The notes under the pieces are model-generated. The model had not been told where the DNA came from and did no database searches. It saw only the letters and a program-made list of their open reading frames with translations. A program made the position numbers and the translations under genes. This document shows positions 28,145 through 38,812 of a stretch of 60,016 bases of DNA, piece after piece; position 1 is the first letter of the stretch, and every line of letters starts with the position of its first letter. This DNA is from Croceibacterium sp. (GTDB taxonomy: Bacteria; Pseudomonadota; Alphaproteobacteria; Sphingomonadales; Sphingomonadaceae): assembly GCA_025450635.1 (NCBI GenBank), contig JANWHA010000002.1, positions 1 to 60,016 of the forward strand. The letters are read 5' to 3'.

Positions 28145-29740
28145 GTGGAGGAATTCGCCGCCCTCGTTGATGCGCTGGTCTACACGCGCAGCCGCAACGA
28201 GAAACTGCGGCTGCTGGCCGATTATCTGACGCGCACCCCTGACCCGGACCGCGGGTGGGCGCTGGCGGCGCTGACCGATTGCCTGAGCTTCCCGGCGGTC
28301 AAATCGAGCACGATCCGCAATCTGATGATGGAGCGGGTCGATCCGGTGCTATGGGTGCTGAGCCGCGATTTCGTCGGCGACACGGCCGAAACCGCCAGCC
28401 TGTTGTGGCCGGACGCCAAGGGCGCGGTCGCCCCGCCGCCGAGCGTGACCGAAGCCGTCGAGGCGCTGGGCCGGATGACCCGCATGTCCGTGATGTCCGA
28501 GCTGCCCAAGCTCCTCGACCGGCTCGACGCGAATGGCCGCTACGCCCTGATCAAGCTCGCCACCGGCGGCATGCGCCTCGGCGTGTCCGCGCGGCTGGCC
28601 AAGACGGCGTTCGCGCAAGCGTTCGCTGTCGCCGTGGAGGATGTCGAGGAATACTGGCACGGCCTCCAGCCGCCGTTCGCGCCGCTGTTCGCGTGGGCCG
28701 CCGAGGGAGCGCCTCCGCCGCGCACCGAAGACTTGCCGGTGTTTCGGCCGTTCATGCTCGCGCACCCGCTCGACGATGTCACCGTCGACCTCGAAGACTA
28801 TGTCGCCGAGTGGAAATGGGACGGCATTCGGGTCCAGCTGGTCCACGCCGGCGGCGAGACCCGGCTCTATTCGCGCACCGGCGACGACGTCAGCGGCTCG
28901 TTCCCCGAAATGGCGGGGGCGCTGAGCTTCCCGGCCGTGCTTGACGGTGAGCTGCTGGTGCGCGGCTCGCATCAAGGGGGCGAAGCCGGCGGCGCAGCTA
29001 GTTTCAACGCGCTGCAGCAGCGGCTCGGGCGCAAGGCCGTCAGCGCGAAGATGCTGGCGGAGTACCCGGCGTTCGTGCGGCTTTACGACGTGCTGATCCT
29101 CGAAGGCGAGGATTTACGAGACCTGCCATGGACCGAGCGCCGGGCCCGTCTCGAAGCGCTGATGCCGCGCCTGCCGCGGGAGCGGTTCGATCTGTCGCCC
29201 GTCGTCGAGGCCGATCACTTCGAGCATCTCGCCGAAATCCGCAGCCGAACGCGCGACGAGGCGATCGAAGGGCTGATGCTCAAGCGCAAGGACAGTCCCT
29301 ATGTGGCGGGGCGCAAGACCGGGCTGTGGTACAAGTGGAAGCGCGACCCGCTGCTGGTCGATTGCGTGCTGATGTACGCCCAGCGCGGCAACGGCAAACG
29401 TTCGAGCTTCTATTCCGACTACACCTTCGGCTGCTGGGATGGCGATCCCGATGCAGGGGCCGAGCTGCTGCCGGTCGGCAAGGCCTATTTCGGCTTCACC
29501 GACGAGGAATTGAAGCAACTCGACCGCCATGTGCGCAACCACACGACCAACCGCTTCGGCCCGGTGCGCGAAACGGACCGCAGCCTGGTGTTCGAGGTGG
29601 CGTTCGATTCGGTCCACGCCAGCAAGCGCCACAAGTCAGGCCTCGCGATGCGCTTCCCGCGCATCAGCCGCATTCGCTGGGACAAACCGGCCGAGGAAGC
29701 TGATCGGATCGAGGCGTTGCGGGCGCTGGTTAAGGACTGA
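28145..29740 (+). CDS. ATP-dependent DNA ligase, cisplatin-damage-response type
   Basis: 531 aa, GTG start immediately after the exonuclease stop. The N-terminal DNA-binding domain covers about 1-200. The nucleotidyltransferase core has motif I EWKWDGIRVQL (adenylated Lys), motif III LYDVL region with DGELL, motif IV EGLMLKRKDSPYVAGRKTGLWYKWKRDP (motifs IV-V) and a C-terminal OB fold. It seals nicks in double-stranded DNA with ATP. In related genomes this ligase travels with the exonuclease, an Lhr-type helicase and the PdeM phosphoesterase; only the first two are here. Confidence 0.93.
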   Translation: MEEFAALVDALVYTRSRNEKLRLLADYLTRTPDPDRGWALAALTDCLSFPAVKSSTIRNLMMERVDPVLWVLSRDFVGDTAETASLLWPDAKGAVAPPPSVTEAVEALGRMTRMSVMSELPKLLDRLDANGRYALIKLATGGMRLGVSARLAKTAFAQAFAVAVEDVEEYWHGLQPPFAPLFAWAAEGAPPPRTEDLPVFRPFMLAHPLDDVTVDLEDYVAEWKWDGIRVQLVHAGGETRLYSRTGDDVSGSFPEMAGALSFPAVLDGELLVRGSHQGGEAGGAASFNALQQRLGRKAVSAKMLAEYPAFVRLYDVLILEGEDLRDLPWTERRARLEALMPRLPRERFDLSPVVEADHFEHLAEIRSRTRDEAIEGLMLKRKDSPYVAGRKTGLWYKWKRDPLLVDCVLMYAQRGNGKRSSFYSDYTFGCWDGDPDAGAELLPVGKAYFGFTDEELKQLDRHVRNHTTNRFGPVRETDRSLVFEVAFDSVHASKRHKSGLAMRFPRISRIRWDKPAEEADRIEALRALVKD

Positions 29741-29748
29741 GCCCGCGA

Positions 29749-29776
29749 TTGACGGTTGCCGCGGCAGGAATATTGT
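29749..29776 (+). promoter_or_regulatory. sigma70-like promoter for exported barrel-like protein
   Basis: TTGACG (29749-29754), 16-nt spacer, TATTGT (29771-29776), followed by GGGAGGG and the ATG at 29803. The match to both hexamers and the spacing are good, giving a 5' leader of about 20 nt. It begins just after the ligase stop, so the next gene has its own transcription start. Confidence 0.6.
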
Positions 29777-29802
29777 CCGGCACGTCCGTAAGGGAGGGCG
29801 CG

Positions 29803-30573
29803 ATGCGGAACTCGAGAGCGGCACTTGTGGTGGTGTGCGGCGGTGCCTCCTTGACCCTGGTTTCGCCGGCGCACGCGGCCGACGAGGAAATCCAGGTATA
29901 CATGGACGAACTGAACGCGCCCGGGCAGATCGGCCTGGATGTTCACATCAACGACGTGCTCGAAGGCGACCGCACGCCCGACTTCCCGGGCGCCGAATCG
30001 TCGCTCCATCGCTGGCGGATCACGCCGGAGTGGTCGCTCGGCGTCGGCGGTGGCTTCGAACTCGGCGCCTACCTGCCGCTAACCACCGTCGCCAACGACG
30101 GCGTGTTCCGGGTCGAAGGGGCCAAGGCCCGAATCAAATGGCTCGCGCCGCACGGCGATACCGGCTTCTACTGGGGCGCCAACCTGGAAGTCGGCCGCGT
30201 CGCTCGCCGGCTCGACCGCAATCCGTGGAATGGCGAACTCAAGTTCATCGCCGGTTGGCGCAACGAGCGCTGGACGCTGGCGGCGAATGCCAACCTCGAT
30301 TTCGTGGTGTCTGGTCCCGCCCACTCACCGGCCACCGTGCAACTGGCGACCAAGATTGGCTACGCCGTCGCGCCGCACGTGATCGTCGGCGTGGAAAGCT
30401 ATAACGGCATGGGCGAATTCTCTGCGCTCGGCTTCCGCCATCAGGAACACGCGACGTTCCTCACCGCCGATTTCCCGCTCGGGAAGTGGGACTTCAACGC
30501 CGGCATCGGCAAAGGCTACGGCACGAGCGCCGACAGCTCGATCCTGAAGTTCGTCGTCAGCGTTCCGATTTGA
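29803..30573 (+). CDS. exported outer-membrane beta-barrel-like protein, unknown function
   Basis: 256 aa from ATG 29803, after GGGAGGG. A signal peptide (MRNSRAALVVVCGGASLTLV, cut near AHAADEE) precedes alternating amphipathic strands ending in aromatic residues (FELGAYLPL, KARIKWLAP, GFYWGANLEVG, KFIAGWRNERWTL, FNAGIGKGYG, LKFVVSVPI with a C-terminal Ile). The pattern suggests a 10-12-strand barrel, similar to unannotated sphingomonad envelope proteins. No function can be assigned. It converges on the DUF167 gene with a 3-nt gap. Confidence 0.75.
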   Translation: MRNSRAALVVVCGGASLTLVSPAHAADEEIQVYMDELNAPGQIGLDVHINDVLEGDRTPDFPGAESSLHRWRITPEWSLGVGGGFELGAYLPLTTVANDGVFRVEGAKARIKWLAPHGDTGFYWGANLEVGRVARRLDRNPWNGELKFIAGWRNERWTLAANANLDFVVSGPAHSPATVQLATKIGYAVAPHVIVGVESYNGMGEFSALGFRHQEHATFLTADFPLGKWDFNAGIGKGYGTSADSSILKFVVSVPI

Positions 30574-30576
30574 GCG

Positions 30577-30861
30577 TCACGCGGGCGGCAACTGGAGCAG
30601 CTTGTCGCGGCCAGTTGCGCCGCGCAACAAGCGAAGGCGTGACGTCGCCGTCCCGAGCGCCCGCGCGACCAGCGCCAGCACCGCCTCGTTCGCTTCCCCG
30701 TCCTTGGCTCTGGCACGGACTTTCACCAGCAGCAGGCCGGCGCTGATTGCCAGCGCGTCGCTGCGTGCTCCGGGCGTGACTCGCAGCGCCAGGCGTCGCT
30801 CATCGTCGGCCAGGGCGCGGACCGCGTCCGCCGCCGGGAAGTCAGCCTTCGGCCGTGACAC
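30577..30861 (-). CDS. DUF167 (YggU) family protein
   Basis: About 94 aa from GTG 30861, overlapping the gamma-carbonic anhydrase stop by 20 nt; the track's 120-aa version begins in that gene. The DUF167 core is LALRVTPGARSDAL, LLVKVRARAKDGEANEAVLALVARALG and SRLRLLRGATGRDKLLQL. Small cytoplasmic alpha/beta protein of unknown biochemical role. It ends the minus-strand run that starts at hemB. Confidence 0.85.
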   Translation of the reverse strand: MSRPKADFPAADAVRALADDERRLALRVTPGARSDALAISAGLLLVKVRARAKDGEANEAVLALVARALGTATSRLRLLRGATGRDKLLQLPPA

Positions 30862-31417
30862 GCAACATCGCCAGGTGGCGTTCCGCCAGGCGGCAATAGC
30901 GTTCGGTCTGGAAGCGGATTTTTTCCACTTGCGCCTCATCCTGCGTGCGCAGGAACTTCGCCGGGCGGCCGACCCAGATCTCGCGCGGTGGGATGTGTTT
31001 GCCCGGGCCGAGCAGGGCGCCCGCCGCGAGCATCGCCCCTTCGCCGATGCGGCTGTCGTCCATCGCCACCGCGCCCATGCCGACGACGGCGCGAGCCTCC
31101 AGCGTCGCGCCGTGAACGACCGCCATGTGGCCGATCACGCATTCCTCGCCGACGATTGTCGGGCAGCCGTCGGTGTCCGCGCGCGGCCCCTCGACATGGA
31201 AGACGCTGCCATCCTGCACGTTCGAGCGCGCGCCGACCACGATCCGGTGAATGTCGCCGCGCAGCACGCAGTTGTACCAGACGCTGGCCTGCGGCCCGAT
31301 CGTCACGTCGCCGATGATCCGCGCTCCGGGTGCGATGAAGGCGGACTCATGGATCCGCGGCTCCTTGCCCTCGAACGGTAGGATGGTCGCCCAGGGGAAT
31401 CGCTCGGCCGAGGTCAC
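30842..31417 (-). CDS. gamma-class carbonic anhydrase-like hexapeptide-repeat protein
   Basis: 191 aa from GTG 31417, overlapping the upstream GNAT stop as GTGA. It is a left-handed beta-helix trimer of the gamma-CA/PaaY/YrdA family: GARIIGDVTIGPQASVWYNCVLRGDIHRIVVGARSNVQDGSVFHVE in segments, then the zinc histidines in GEECVIGHMAVVHGATLEARAVVGMGA. The C-terminus is a helix (KFLRTQDEAQVEKIRF). It may hydrate CO2 or serve as an acyl-CoA-related protein; family members vary in activity. Confidence 0.9.
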   Translation of the reverse strand: MTSAERFPWATILPFEGKEPRIHESAFIAPGARIIGDVTIGPQASVWYNCVLRGDIHRIVVGARSNVQDGSVFHVEGPRADTDGCPTIVGEECVIGHMAVVHGATLEARAVVGMGAVAMDDSRIGEGAMLAAGALLGPGKHIPPREIWVGRPAKFLRTQDEAQVEKIRFQTERYCRLAERHLAMLRVTAEG

Positions 31418-31942
31418 GCGGCTTCCAGCCAATAGGTAACGTGCGGCCTGAGATGCTCGATTTCGACCTTCGGATGCTCGAAGTCCATCTCCGGGCGATA
31501 GCGCATCCCGAGCCGCTCCATCAGGCCCCGGCTGCGGATGTTGGTGACCGCGGTGATCGCCCACACCGGCTGGTTGGGATGATTCGCTGAAATCCACGCC
31601 AACGTCGCCTCGGCAGCTTCGCGGGCATAGGATTGCCCCCAGCAATCGGATGCGAGCCGCCAGCCGACTTCGAGTTCTTTCTCGAGTTGCGGGACGGTGC
31701 CCCGGCCAACGCCGCAATAGCCGAGCACGCGGCCGTCCACCTTGCGTTCCATCGCCCAGAAAGTGCAGCCGTCGCGCGCCTGGCGCATCTGCAGCCGGCC
31801 AAACATGTCGCGCGTTCGCTGCTGATCGTGCAGCGGCCCAATCGTCGCCATCACCTGCGGATCGGTGCACAGTGCATGCAGCGCGGCGAAGTCGCCCTCA
31901 TGCCACTCGCGCAGGACCAGGCGCTCGGTTTCGAGGCGGAAT

Positions 31943-31950
<8 letters not shown>
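31414..31950 (-). CDS. GNAT family N-acetyltransferase (RimJ/RimL type), first of a tandem pair
   Basis: 178 aa. Core motifs are LETERLVLREWHEGDF at the N-terminus, KELEVGWRLASDCWGQSYAREAA (acetyl-CoA-binding motif A region) and TNIRSRGLMERLGMRY (motif B). It overlaps the second GNAT by 8 nt and the gamma-CA by 4 nt. It is clearly paralogous to its neighbour (shared ELEVGW-L-DCWG-Y-EAA pattern). The acyl acceptor is unknown; the RimJ/RimL group acts on ribosomal protein N-termini or small amines. Confidence 0.88.
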
Positions 31951-33536
<1,586 letters not shown>

Positions 33537-33564
33537 TCAGCGCCGCCATCGGCGGCCGCGCGCG

Positions 33565-35163
33565 TCAGGTCGAGGGCTTGCGGTCCGCCCGGTCGATCTC
33601 GCGCACCGGCGCGTCCGCCAGCGAAGCATCGGGCGCGAGCGGCGCGAGAGCGGCGCCCGGCTCGACTTGCTTGAGGTTGGCGAGCATGCCGCGGAACGCG
33701 GCCAACTCGCTGCCGGAAAGCTCGGCGCGGCGGACGTAGGCGATGCTGTCCGGATTGACGGTCTCGCCGTTCTTGTAGACTTCGAAATGGAGGTGCGGCC
33801 CAGTCGCGAGGCCGCTCGAGCCGACGTAGCCGATCACCTGGCCCCGGTGCACATGCTGCCCCGGGCTGACCGCAAAGCCGCTCATGTGGGCGTAGCCCGT
33901 GCCGAGCCCGCCGCCGTTGTCGAGCTTGACGAAGTTGCCGTGCCCGCCGTGGCGGCCGACGAACGTCACCACGCCATCGGCGGCGGCGTAGATCGGCGAG
34001 CCGTAAGGCGCGTGGAAGTCGATCCCGCGATGCATGCGGGTGTAGCCCAGGATCGGGTGACGCCGCATGCCGTAGCCCGAGGTCTCCCAGCCGGGTACCG
34101 GGCGCATGAAGCCCTGACGCATTTCGCCCACGCCCGAAGTTTCATAGAAGTTGCCATCCTGGCCCCAGCGCAGCAACTGCTTGATCGGCTGCCCGTCGTG
34201 GCTGAGGCCGGCGTAGAGCAGCTGACCCGCTTCCGCCTCGCCGGTGGCGGCGCGCTTGTAGCTGACGATCATGTCGAACTGGTCGTCGGCCGAAATGTCG
34301 TCGAGGTCCATCTGCTGGTCGAGCGCGCGCAAGTATTCCTGCACCGCGCCGGCCGGCGCCCCGGCAGCGCGGGCCGAGAGATAGAGGCTGGTGCCCACCG
34401 TGCCGCGGATGCGCAGCGGGGTCGTATCGACCCGGATCGGGCGCGGAGCGAGCTGGAGGCGGCCGCCGACGCGATCCACCGCCAGTTGCAGGTCGAAGCG
34501 CGCGCGGAAGCTCAAGCCATCGAGGGGGCGCGGCAAGTCGGGGGAGGCGCGGCGCCCCAGGGTAATGTCGACCTGCGTGCCGGGTTCTATATCGGCGAGC
34601 GGCATGGTCCCGGCGATCATGCCGGAAACCTGCACGGCCTCGGTTTCGGAAACACCGGACCGTTCGAGCATTCGGGCGAAGCTGTCGCCGCTTGAAAGGC
34701 TGGCGACAAGGTCGAGCCGCGGCCTCTCGGGCGCGTCGGCCATGCGCACGGCTGCAGTCGTCGGCGCCATGTGCCGGCCGCTGTCGGCGCCGAGCGCCAG
34801 CGGCATGATCATCTGGCTGCGAAATTCGTCACGCGCCCCGGCGTCGATGCGCATCGCCGGAGCGGCCTGCAGCGGCGCGAAGGCCGGCCAGCCGGCAACG
34901 GCCAAGCCCGCGAGGCCGAACAGCGTCGCCACGCCGCGGAACCAGCGCCCGGAGCCGATATCGCGCGCGAGGTCGGGGGCGAAATCGATCCGCGACAGCG
35001 CGACCGACGCATGCTGCCGCCACTGCTCGTAGCGTTCGGCAAGGGACTTGAAGCGCACCAGCCGCACGGGCCGCGCCTCCGCCAGCATTTGCGCATGCGA
35101 CAGCGCAACCGCGCCGCCATGCGGCGCGTGCTGCGGTGCGTAGCTGTCGCGATCCTTGAACAA
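33565..35163 (-). CDS. membrane-anchored M23 family metallopeptidase
   Basis: 532 aa from TTG 35163, preceded by a GGGGGG-type Shine-Dalgarno; TTG 35217 is the longer alternative and no ATG fits. A single membrane helix (about residues 68-90, GVATLFGLAGLAVAGWPAFA) follows a cytoplasmic segment. The middle has a LysM/OapA-like fold (VSETEAVQVSGMIAGTMPLADI, GTQVDITLGRR). The C-terminal LytM domain retains HRGIDFHAPYG, TGYAHMSG and GPHLHFEVYKNG, so it should be an active peptidoglycan endopeptidase. It diverges from the Suv3-like helicase gene. Confidence 0.87.
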   Translation of the reverse strand: MFKDRDSYAPQHAPHGGAVALSHAQMLAEARPVRLVRFKSLAERYEQWRQHASVALSRIDFAPDLARDIGSGRWFRGVATLFGLAGLAVAGWPAFAPLQAAPAMRIDAGARDEFRSQMIMPLALGADSGRHMAPTTAAVRMADAPERPRLDLVASLSSGDSFARMLERSGVSETEAVQVSGMIAGTMPLADIEPGTQVDITLGRRASPDLPRPLDGLSFRARFDLQLAVDRVGGRLQLAPRPIRVDTTPLRIRGTVGTSLYLSARAAGAPAGAVQEYLRALDQQMDLDDISADDQFDMIVSYKRAATGEAEAGQLLYAGLSHDGQPIKQLLRWGQDGNFYETSGVGEMRQGFMRPVPGWETSGYGMRRHPILGYTRMHRGIDFHAPYGSPIYAAADGVVTFVGRHGGHGNFVKLDNGGGLGTGYAHMSGFAVSPGQHVHRGQVIGYVGSSGLATGPHLHFEVYKNGETVNPDSIAYVRRAELSGSELAAFRGMLANLKQVEPGAALAPLAPDASLADAPVREIDRADRKPST

Positions 35164-35354
35164 GTGTGCCCCCCCGCCCAGCCGCCCGACTGTCGCGGGT
35201 GGAAAGATGCGGAACAATCCCGGTGCCTTCGTGCGTCAACGGGATGGGCGGATAAAGTAAATTTCCGCTTAATCTGTCGAGCCGAGTCCCCGTCGCGCCG
35301 AACCGTTGCGCAGGGTTGCGCAGTGGCCGGCCAGCGGCCACATTCGCCAGCATA

Positions 35355-37907
35355 GTGAACGCGTTCGACACCGACAGCCGGGTGCGCGCCGTGCTCGGCC
35401 CGACCAACACCGGCAAGACCCACCTCGCGATCGAGCGCTTGTGCGGCCATTCGAGCGGCGCGATCGGCTTCCCGCTGCGTTTGCTGGCACGCGAGGTTTA
35501 CGACAAGGTCCGCGCGATCAAGGGTGACCGTGAAGTCGCGCTGATCACCGGCGAGGAACGCATCGAACCGGAAGGAGCACGCTACCTGCTGTGCACCGCC
35601 GAAGCGATGCCTGTTTGGCGAGGTCGCCCGGACAAGCCGGGCGGGGGCGACGGCGGCGCGCCGGCGTTCGTCGCGCTCGACGAAGCGCAGCTCGCCGCCG
35701 ATCCCGAGCGCGGACACATCTTCACCGACCGGCTGCTCAACGCGCGCGGGCGCGAGGAAACGATGCTGCTCGGCTCGGCTACGCTCGAGCCGATCGTCCG
35801 CGCTCTGGTGCCGCGCGCGCAGATCGAGGACCGGCCGCGCTTTTCGACCCTCAAGCACGCCGGCTCGGCCAAGCTCGGCCGCCTGCCGCCGCGCTCGGCG
35901 CTGGTCGCCTTCTCGGCCGAGCAGGTTTACGCGATGGCCGAAATGCTGCGCCGCTTCCGCGGCGGCGCGGCGGTGGTGATGGGCGCGCTGAGCCCGGAGA
36001 CGCGCAACCGCCAGGTCGAATTGTTCCAATCGGGCGAAGTGGACTACATCGTCGCCACCGACGCGATCGGCATGGGCCTCAACCTTGACGTCACCCATGT
36101 CGCCTTTGCGTCATTGAGCAAGTTCGACGGGCGGGGGCAGCGGCGTCTCGTCCCCGCCGAGATGGCCCAGATCGCGGGGCGCGCCGGGCGTCATCATCAA
36201 GATGGGACCTTCGGCACGCTCAGCGGCGGCAAGGAGAAGGGGGGGCTCGGGGGCGGCGCCGAATTCACCGAGGACGAAATCTACGCGATCGAGGAACACC
36301 GCTTCGCGCCGCTGACACACGTGTTCTGGCGCGAGGCGGAGCCGCGCTTCGATTCGCTCGTCACGCTGATCGCCGACCTGGAAGCGGCGCCAGGCGTCGA
36401 GCGGCTCGTCCCGGCACCTGAAGCGATCGACCTTGCGGTGCTCAAGCGGCTCGCCGAAGATCCGGCCCTCGCCGGCGGCGTCACGACGCCCGCGGCCATC
36501 CGCCGCTTGTGGGAAGTGTGCCAGCTGCCCGACTTCCGCCAGCACGGCGCCGATACGCACGCCCGTTTCGTCGCCCGGCTGTGGCAGGACCTGCGGCAAG
36601 GGTACCTCGGCGCGGACTTCGTCGCCGCGCGGATCGCCGATCTCGACCGCACGCAGGGCGACATCGACACGCTACAGGGCCGTATCGCCGCGATCCGCAG
36701 CTGGGCCTACATCTGCCAGCGGCCGGACTGGGTGCTGGCGCGCGACGAGATGGCCGCCCGCGCCCGGGCCGCCGAGGCGCGCTTGTCCGACGCGCTGCAC
36801 CAGCGGCTGACCGAACGTTTCGTCAACCGCCGCACCGCGATACTAGTGAAGACGATGGGCCAGGATTCGGCATTGCTGCGGGTGGCGCTCGACGAGCACG
36901 GCCATGTCACGGTGGAGGGCGAGCCGATCGGCCACCTGGAAGGCTTCCGCTTCGTCGTCGACGCCCTCGCCAGCAGCGAGGACCGCAAGCTGATGCTCGC
37001 CGCGGCGGAAAAGCACTTGCCGCGGTTGCTGGCCGAAAAGGCCCAGCGGCTGGTGGCGAGCGAGCTGGGTGACCTGACGATAGCCGACGGCAAGGTGCTG
37101 CGCGGCGAGCAGGTGGTCGCAACGATCGGACGGGGCAAGTCACGGGCGAGGCCGCGGCTGGCGCTGGCGAGGGAGCTCAACGTGCTCGAGCCGGTGCATC
37201 GCGCTCGGCTCGCCGAAGCGCTCGAGCTGTGGTTTGCGGCGGCGCTGGCGCCCTTGGCGCCCCTGCGTGCGATCGAGGACGCCGCGCTCGATCCCGCGAC
37301 CGGGTCCGAGGTCCGCGCGCTGCTGCTGACGCTGGCGGACCGCAGCGGCACGATCGAGCGCGAAAGCACGGGTCTGGCGGCGATCCCGAAGGACAAGCGC
37401 CCACTGTTGCGCCGTCTCGGCGTCACCATCGGCGCGCTCGACGTGTTCGTCCCGGCACTGCTCAAGCCAGGCGCGCGCGCGCTGCTCAAGGAGACCGGCG
37501 CCGATCCCCGCCCGGTCCACGCCGCGATGGCAGCGGTGATCGCCGGTGCAAAGCACCTCCCGGCCGGATACCGCCGCGCCGGCAGCCAGGCGATCCGGGT
37601 CGACATGGCCGAAAAGCTGTTTCGCGCCGCGCACGAAGCGCGTGCCCGGGCCAACGGGCGCGCCTTCCAGCTCGATCCGGCGCTCGCCACCTCGATGGGC
37701 CTGGCGGCCGAGAACCTGGTCCGTTTGATGCGCGACGCGGGCTTCCGCCCAGGAGAGGTGCGGCTATTGCGCGAGGGCGCTTTCGGTCCGCCGGCGCCTG
37801 TCCGGTGGAGCTGGCGGCCACCGCGCAAGAACCGCGCGCCTGAGCACGGCGCCCGGCCCGCGCGCGAGGGCAGCGCCTTTTCCGGCCTTGCCGAGCTGCT
37901 CGGCTGA
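35355..37907 (+). CDS. Suv3-like superfamily 2 RNA/DNA helicase
   Basis: 850 aa from GTG 35355 (TTG 35316 in the track is less likely; neither has a strong Shine-Dalgarno). Motif I is LGPTNTGKTHLAIERL, motif II VALDEAQLAADPERGH, motif III LGSATLEP, and the C-terminal helicase half has VVMGALSPETRNRQV, VATDAIGMGLNLDVTHVAF and QIAGRAGRHHQDG. This is the mitochondrial-degradosome Suv3 group of alphaproteobacteria. The basic C-terminus is proline/arginine-rich. It is followed with no gap by the S4 protein and then ferredoxin, a recurrent alphaproteobacterial order. Confidence 0.9.
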   Translation: MNAFDTDSRVRAVLGPTNTGKTHLAIERLCGHSSGAIGFPLRLLAREVYDKVRAIKGDREVALITGEERIEPEGARYLLCTAEAMPVWRGRPDKPGGGDGGAPAFVALDEAQLAADPERGHIFTDRLLNARGREETMLLGSATLEPIVRALVPRAQIEDRPRFSTLKHAGSAKLGRLPPRSALVAFSAEQVYAMAEMLRRFRGGAAVVMGALSPETRNRQVELFQSGEVDYIVATDAIGMGLNLDVTHVAFASLSKFDGRGQRRLVPAEMAQIAGRAGRHHQDGTFGTLSGGKEKGGLGGGAEFTEDEIYAIEEHRFAPLTHVFWREAEPRFDSLVTLIADLEAAPGVERLVPAPEAIDLAVLKRLAEDPALAGGVTTPAAIRRLWEVCQLPDFRQHGADTHARFVARLWQDLRQGYLGADFVAARIADLDRTQGDIDTLQGRIAAIRSWAYICQRPDWVLARDEMAARARAAEARLSDALHQRLTERFVNRRTAILVKTMGQDSALLRVALDEHGHVTVEGEPIGHLEGFRFVVDALASSEDRKLMLAAAEKHLPRLLAEKAQRLVASELGDLTIADGKVLRGEQVVATIGRGKSRARPRLALARELNVLEPVHRARLAEALELWFAAALAPLAPLRAIEDAALDPATGSEVRALLLTLADRSGTIERESTGLAAIPKDKRPLLRRLGVTIGALDVFVPALLKPGARALLKETGADPRPVHAAMAAVIAGAKHLPAGYRRAGSQAIRVDMAEKLFRAAHEARARANGRAFQLDPALATSMGLAAENLVRLMRDAGFRPGEVRLLREGAFGPPAPVRWSWRPPRKNRAPEHGARPAREGSAFSGLAELLG

Positions 37908-38219
37908 ATGCGGCTCGATCGCCTGTTGTGGTTTCTCCGCTTCGCCAGGACGCGCAGCGCGGCGCAGCGGTGGATCACCGAGGGGCACATTCGCCGCAAC
38001 GGAGAGCGGGTTACCCGGCAGGACCAGGCAGTCGCGATCGGCGACGTGCTGACCCTGCCCCTACGTTCGCGAGTCCTGCCGATAGAAATTCTTGCCCTGC
38101 CCAGCCGGCGAGGCCCCGCCGCGGAAGCGCGCACCTGCTACCGTCCGCTTGACGAGGGCGGCGCTATCGCCATAGCAGGCGGCAAGACCGCGCCAGAAAA
38201 AGGACACGCGCAGCCATGA
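37908..38219 (+). CDS. S4-domain RNA-binding protein (Hsp15-like)
   Basis: 103 aa; its ATG directly follows the helicase TGA. The S4 fold is [35 protein letters not shown] with the second strand [10 protein letters not shown]. Related Hsp15 proteins bind stalled 50S-peptidyl-tRNA complexes. The stop overlaps the ferredoxin start (ATGA). Coupling to an RNA helicase suggests a shared RNA or ribosome-related role. Confidence 0.9.
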   Translation: MRLDRLLWFLRFARTRSAAQRWITEGHIRRNGERVTRQDQAVAIGDVLTLPLRSRVLPIEILALPSRRGPAAEARTCYRPLDEGGAIAIAGGKTAPEKGHAQP

Positions 38220-38554
38220 CCTACGTCGTCACCGACGCCTGCATCAAATGCAAGTACACCGACTGCGTCGAGGTCTGCCCGGTCGACTGCTTCTACGAAG
38301 GCGAGACGATGCTGGTGATCAATCCCAGCGAGTGCATCGACTGCGGGGTGTGCGAGCCGGAGTGCCCGGCCGAAGCGATCCTGCCCGACACCGAGGGTGG
38401 CCTCGAGCAATGGCTGGAGCTCAACACCAAGTATTCCGCCGAATGGCCCAACATAACCGAGAAGAAGGAGCAGCCCGCCGACGCCGACGAGCACAAGGGC
38501 GAGGAAGGCAAGTTCGAAAAGTACTTCTCGCCCGAGCCGGGCGACGGTGACTGA
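38216..38554 (+). CDS. fdxA: seven-iron ferredoxin FdxA
   Basis: 112 aa. The N-terminal half carries two clusters: [21 protein letters not shown] supplies [3Fe-4S] ligands and the last cysteine of the other cluster, and [16 protein letters not shown] supplies [4Fe-4S] ligands. The C-terminal extension is acidic ([19 protein letters not shown]), as in alphaproteobacterial FdxA. Cytoplasmic electron carrier. It overlaps the S4 gene by 4 nt and is followed by a hairpin and then carD. Confidence 0.95.
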   Translation: MTYVVTDACIKCKYTDCVEVCPVDCFYEGETMLVINPSECIDCGVCEPECPAEAILPDTEGGLEQWLELNTKYSAEWPNITEKKEQPADADEHKGEEGKFEKYFSPEPGDGD

Positions 38555-38600
38555 GCCGAGGGTTAAACTCACGGAAATTGATGGAAGTTAAACGCCGCAA

Positions 38601-38634
38601 CACCCCGCCGCGGAAGGGGGGTGGTAATTTTGTT
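38601..38634 (+). terminator. possible terminator after fdxA
   Basis: CACCCC (38601-38606) pairs with GGGGTG (38618-38623), followed by GTAATTTTGTT. Short stem with an 11-nt loop that could fold further (GCCGCGG). The tail is only moderately T-rich, so efficiency may be partial. About 180 nt of leader then separate it from carD. Confidence 0.45.
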
Positions 38635-38812
38635 GCGAATCTGCTACCTAATTATCCAACTGCCGCGGTCAGCCTGCCGCCGGTAGCGGATTGAATGAGC
38701 AGGAGCCCCCACTCACCGCCATCGTATTCACGGAGAGGTCGCCCGAACGGGTCGCGCGGCCGCGGATAAGCTGGCGCTTGGGCAAGTCCCCTGCCGAAGA
38801 AAGGAATTTTGA

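Noticed and set aside
33542-33556. GCCGCC-ATC-GGCGGC hairpin between M23 gene and hemB, considered as terminator
   Set aside because: No T-run and simple GC-rich triplets; chance structure is likely.
38560-38600. Two GTTAAA motifs considered as a CtrA box
   Set aside because: Spacing between TTAA units is 21 nt rather than the 7 nt of the CtrA consensus.
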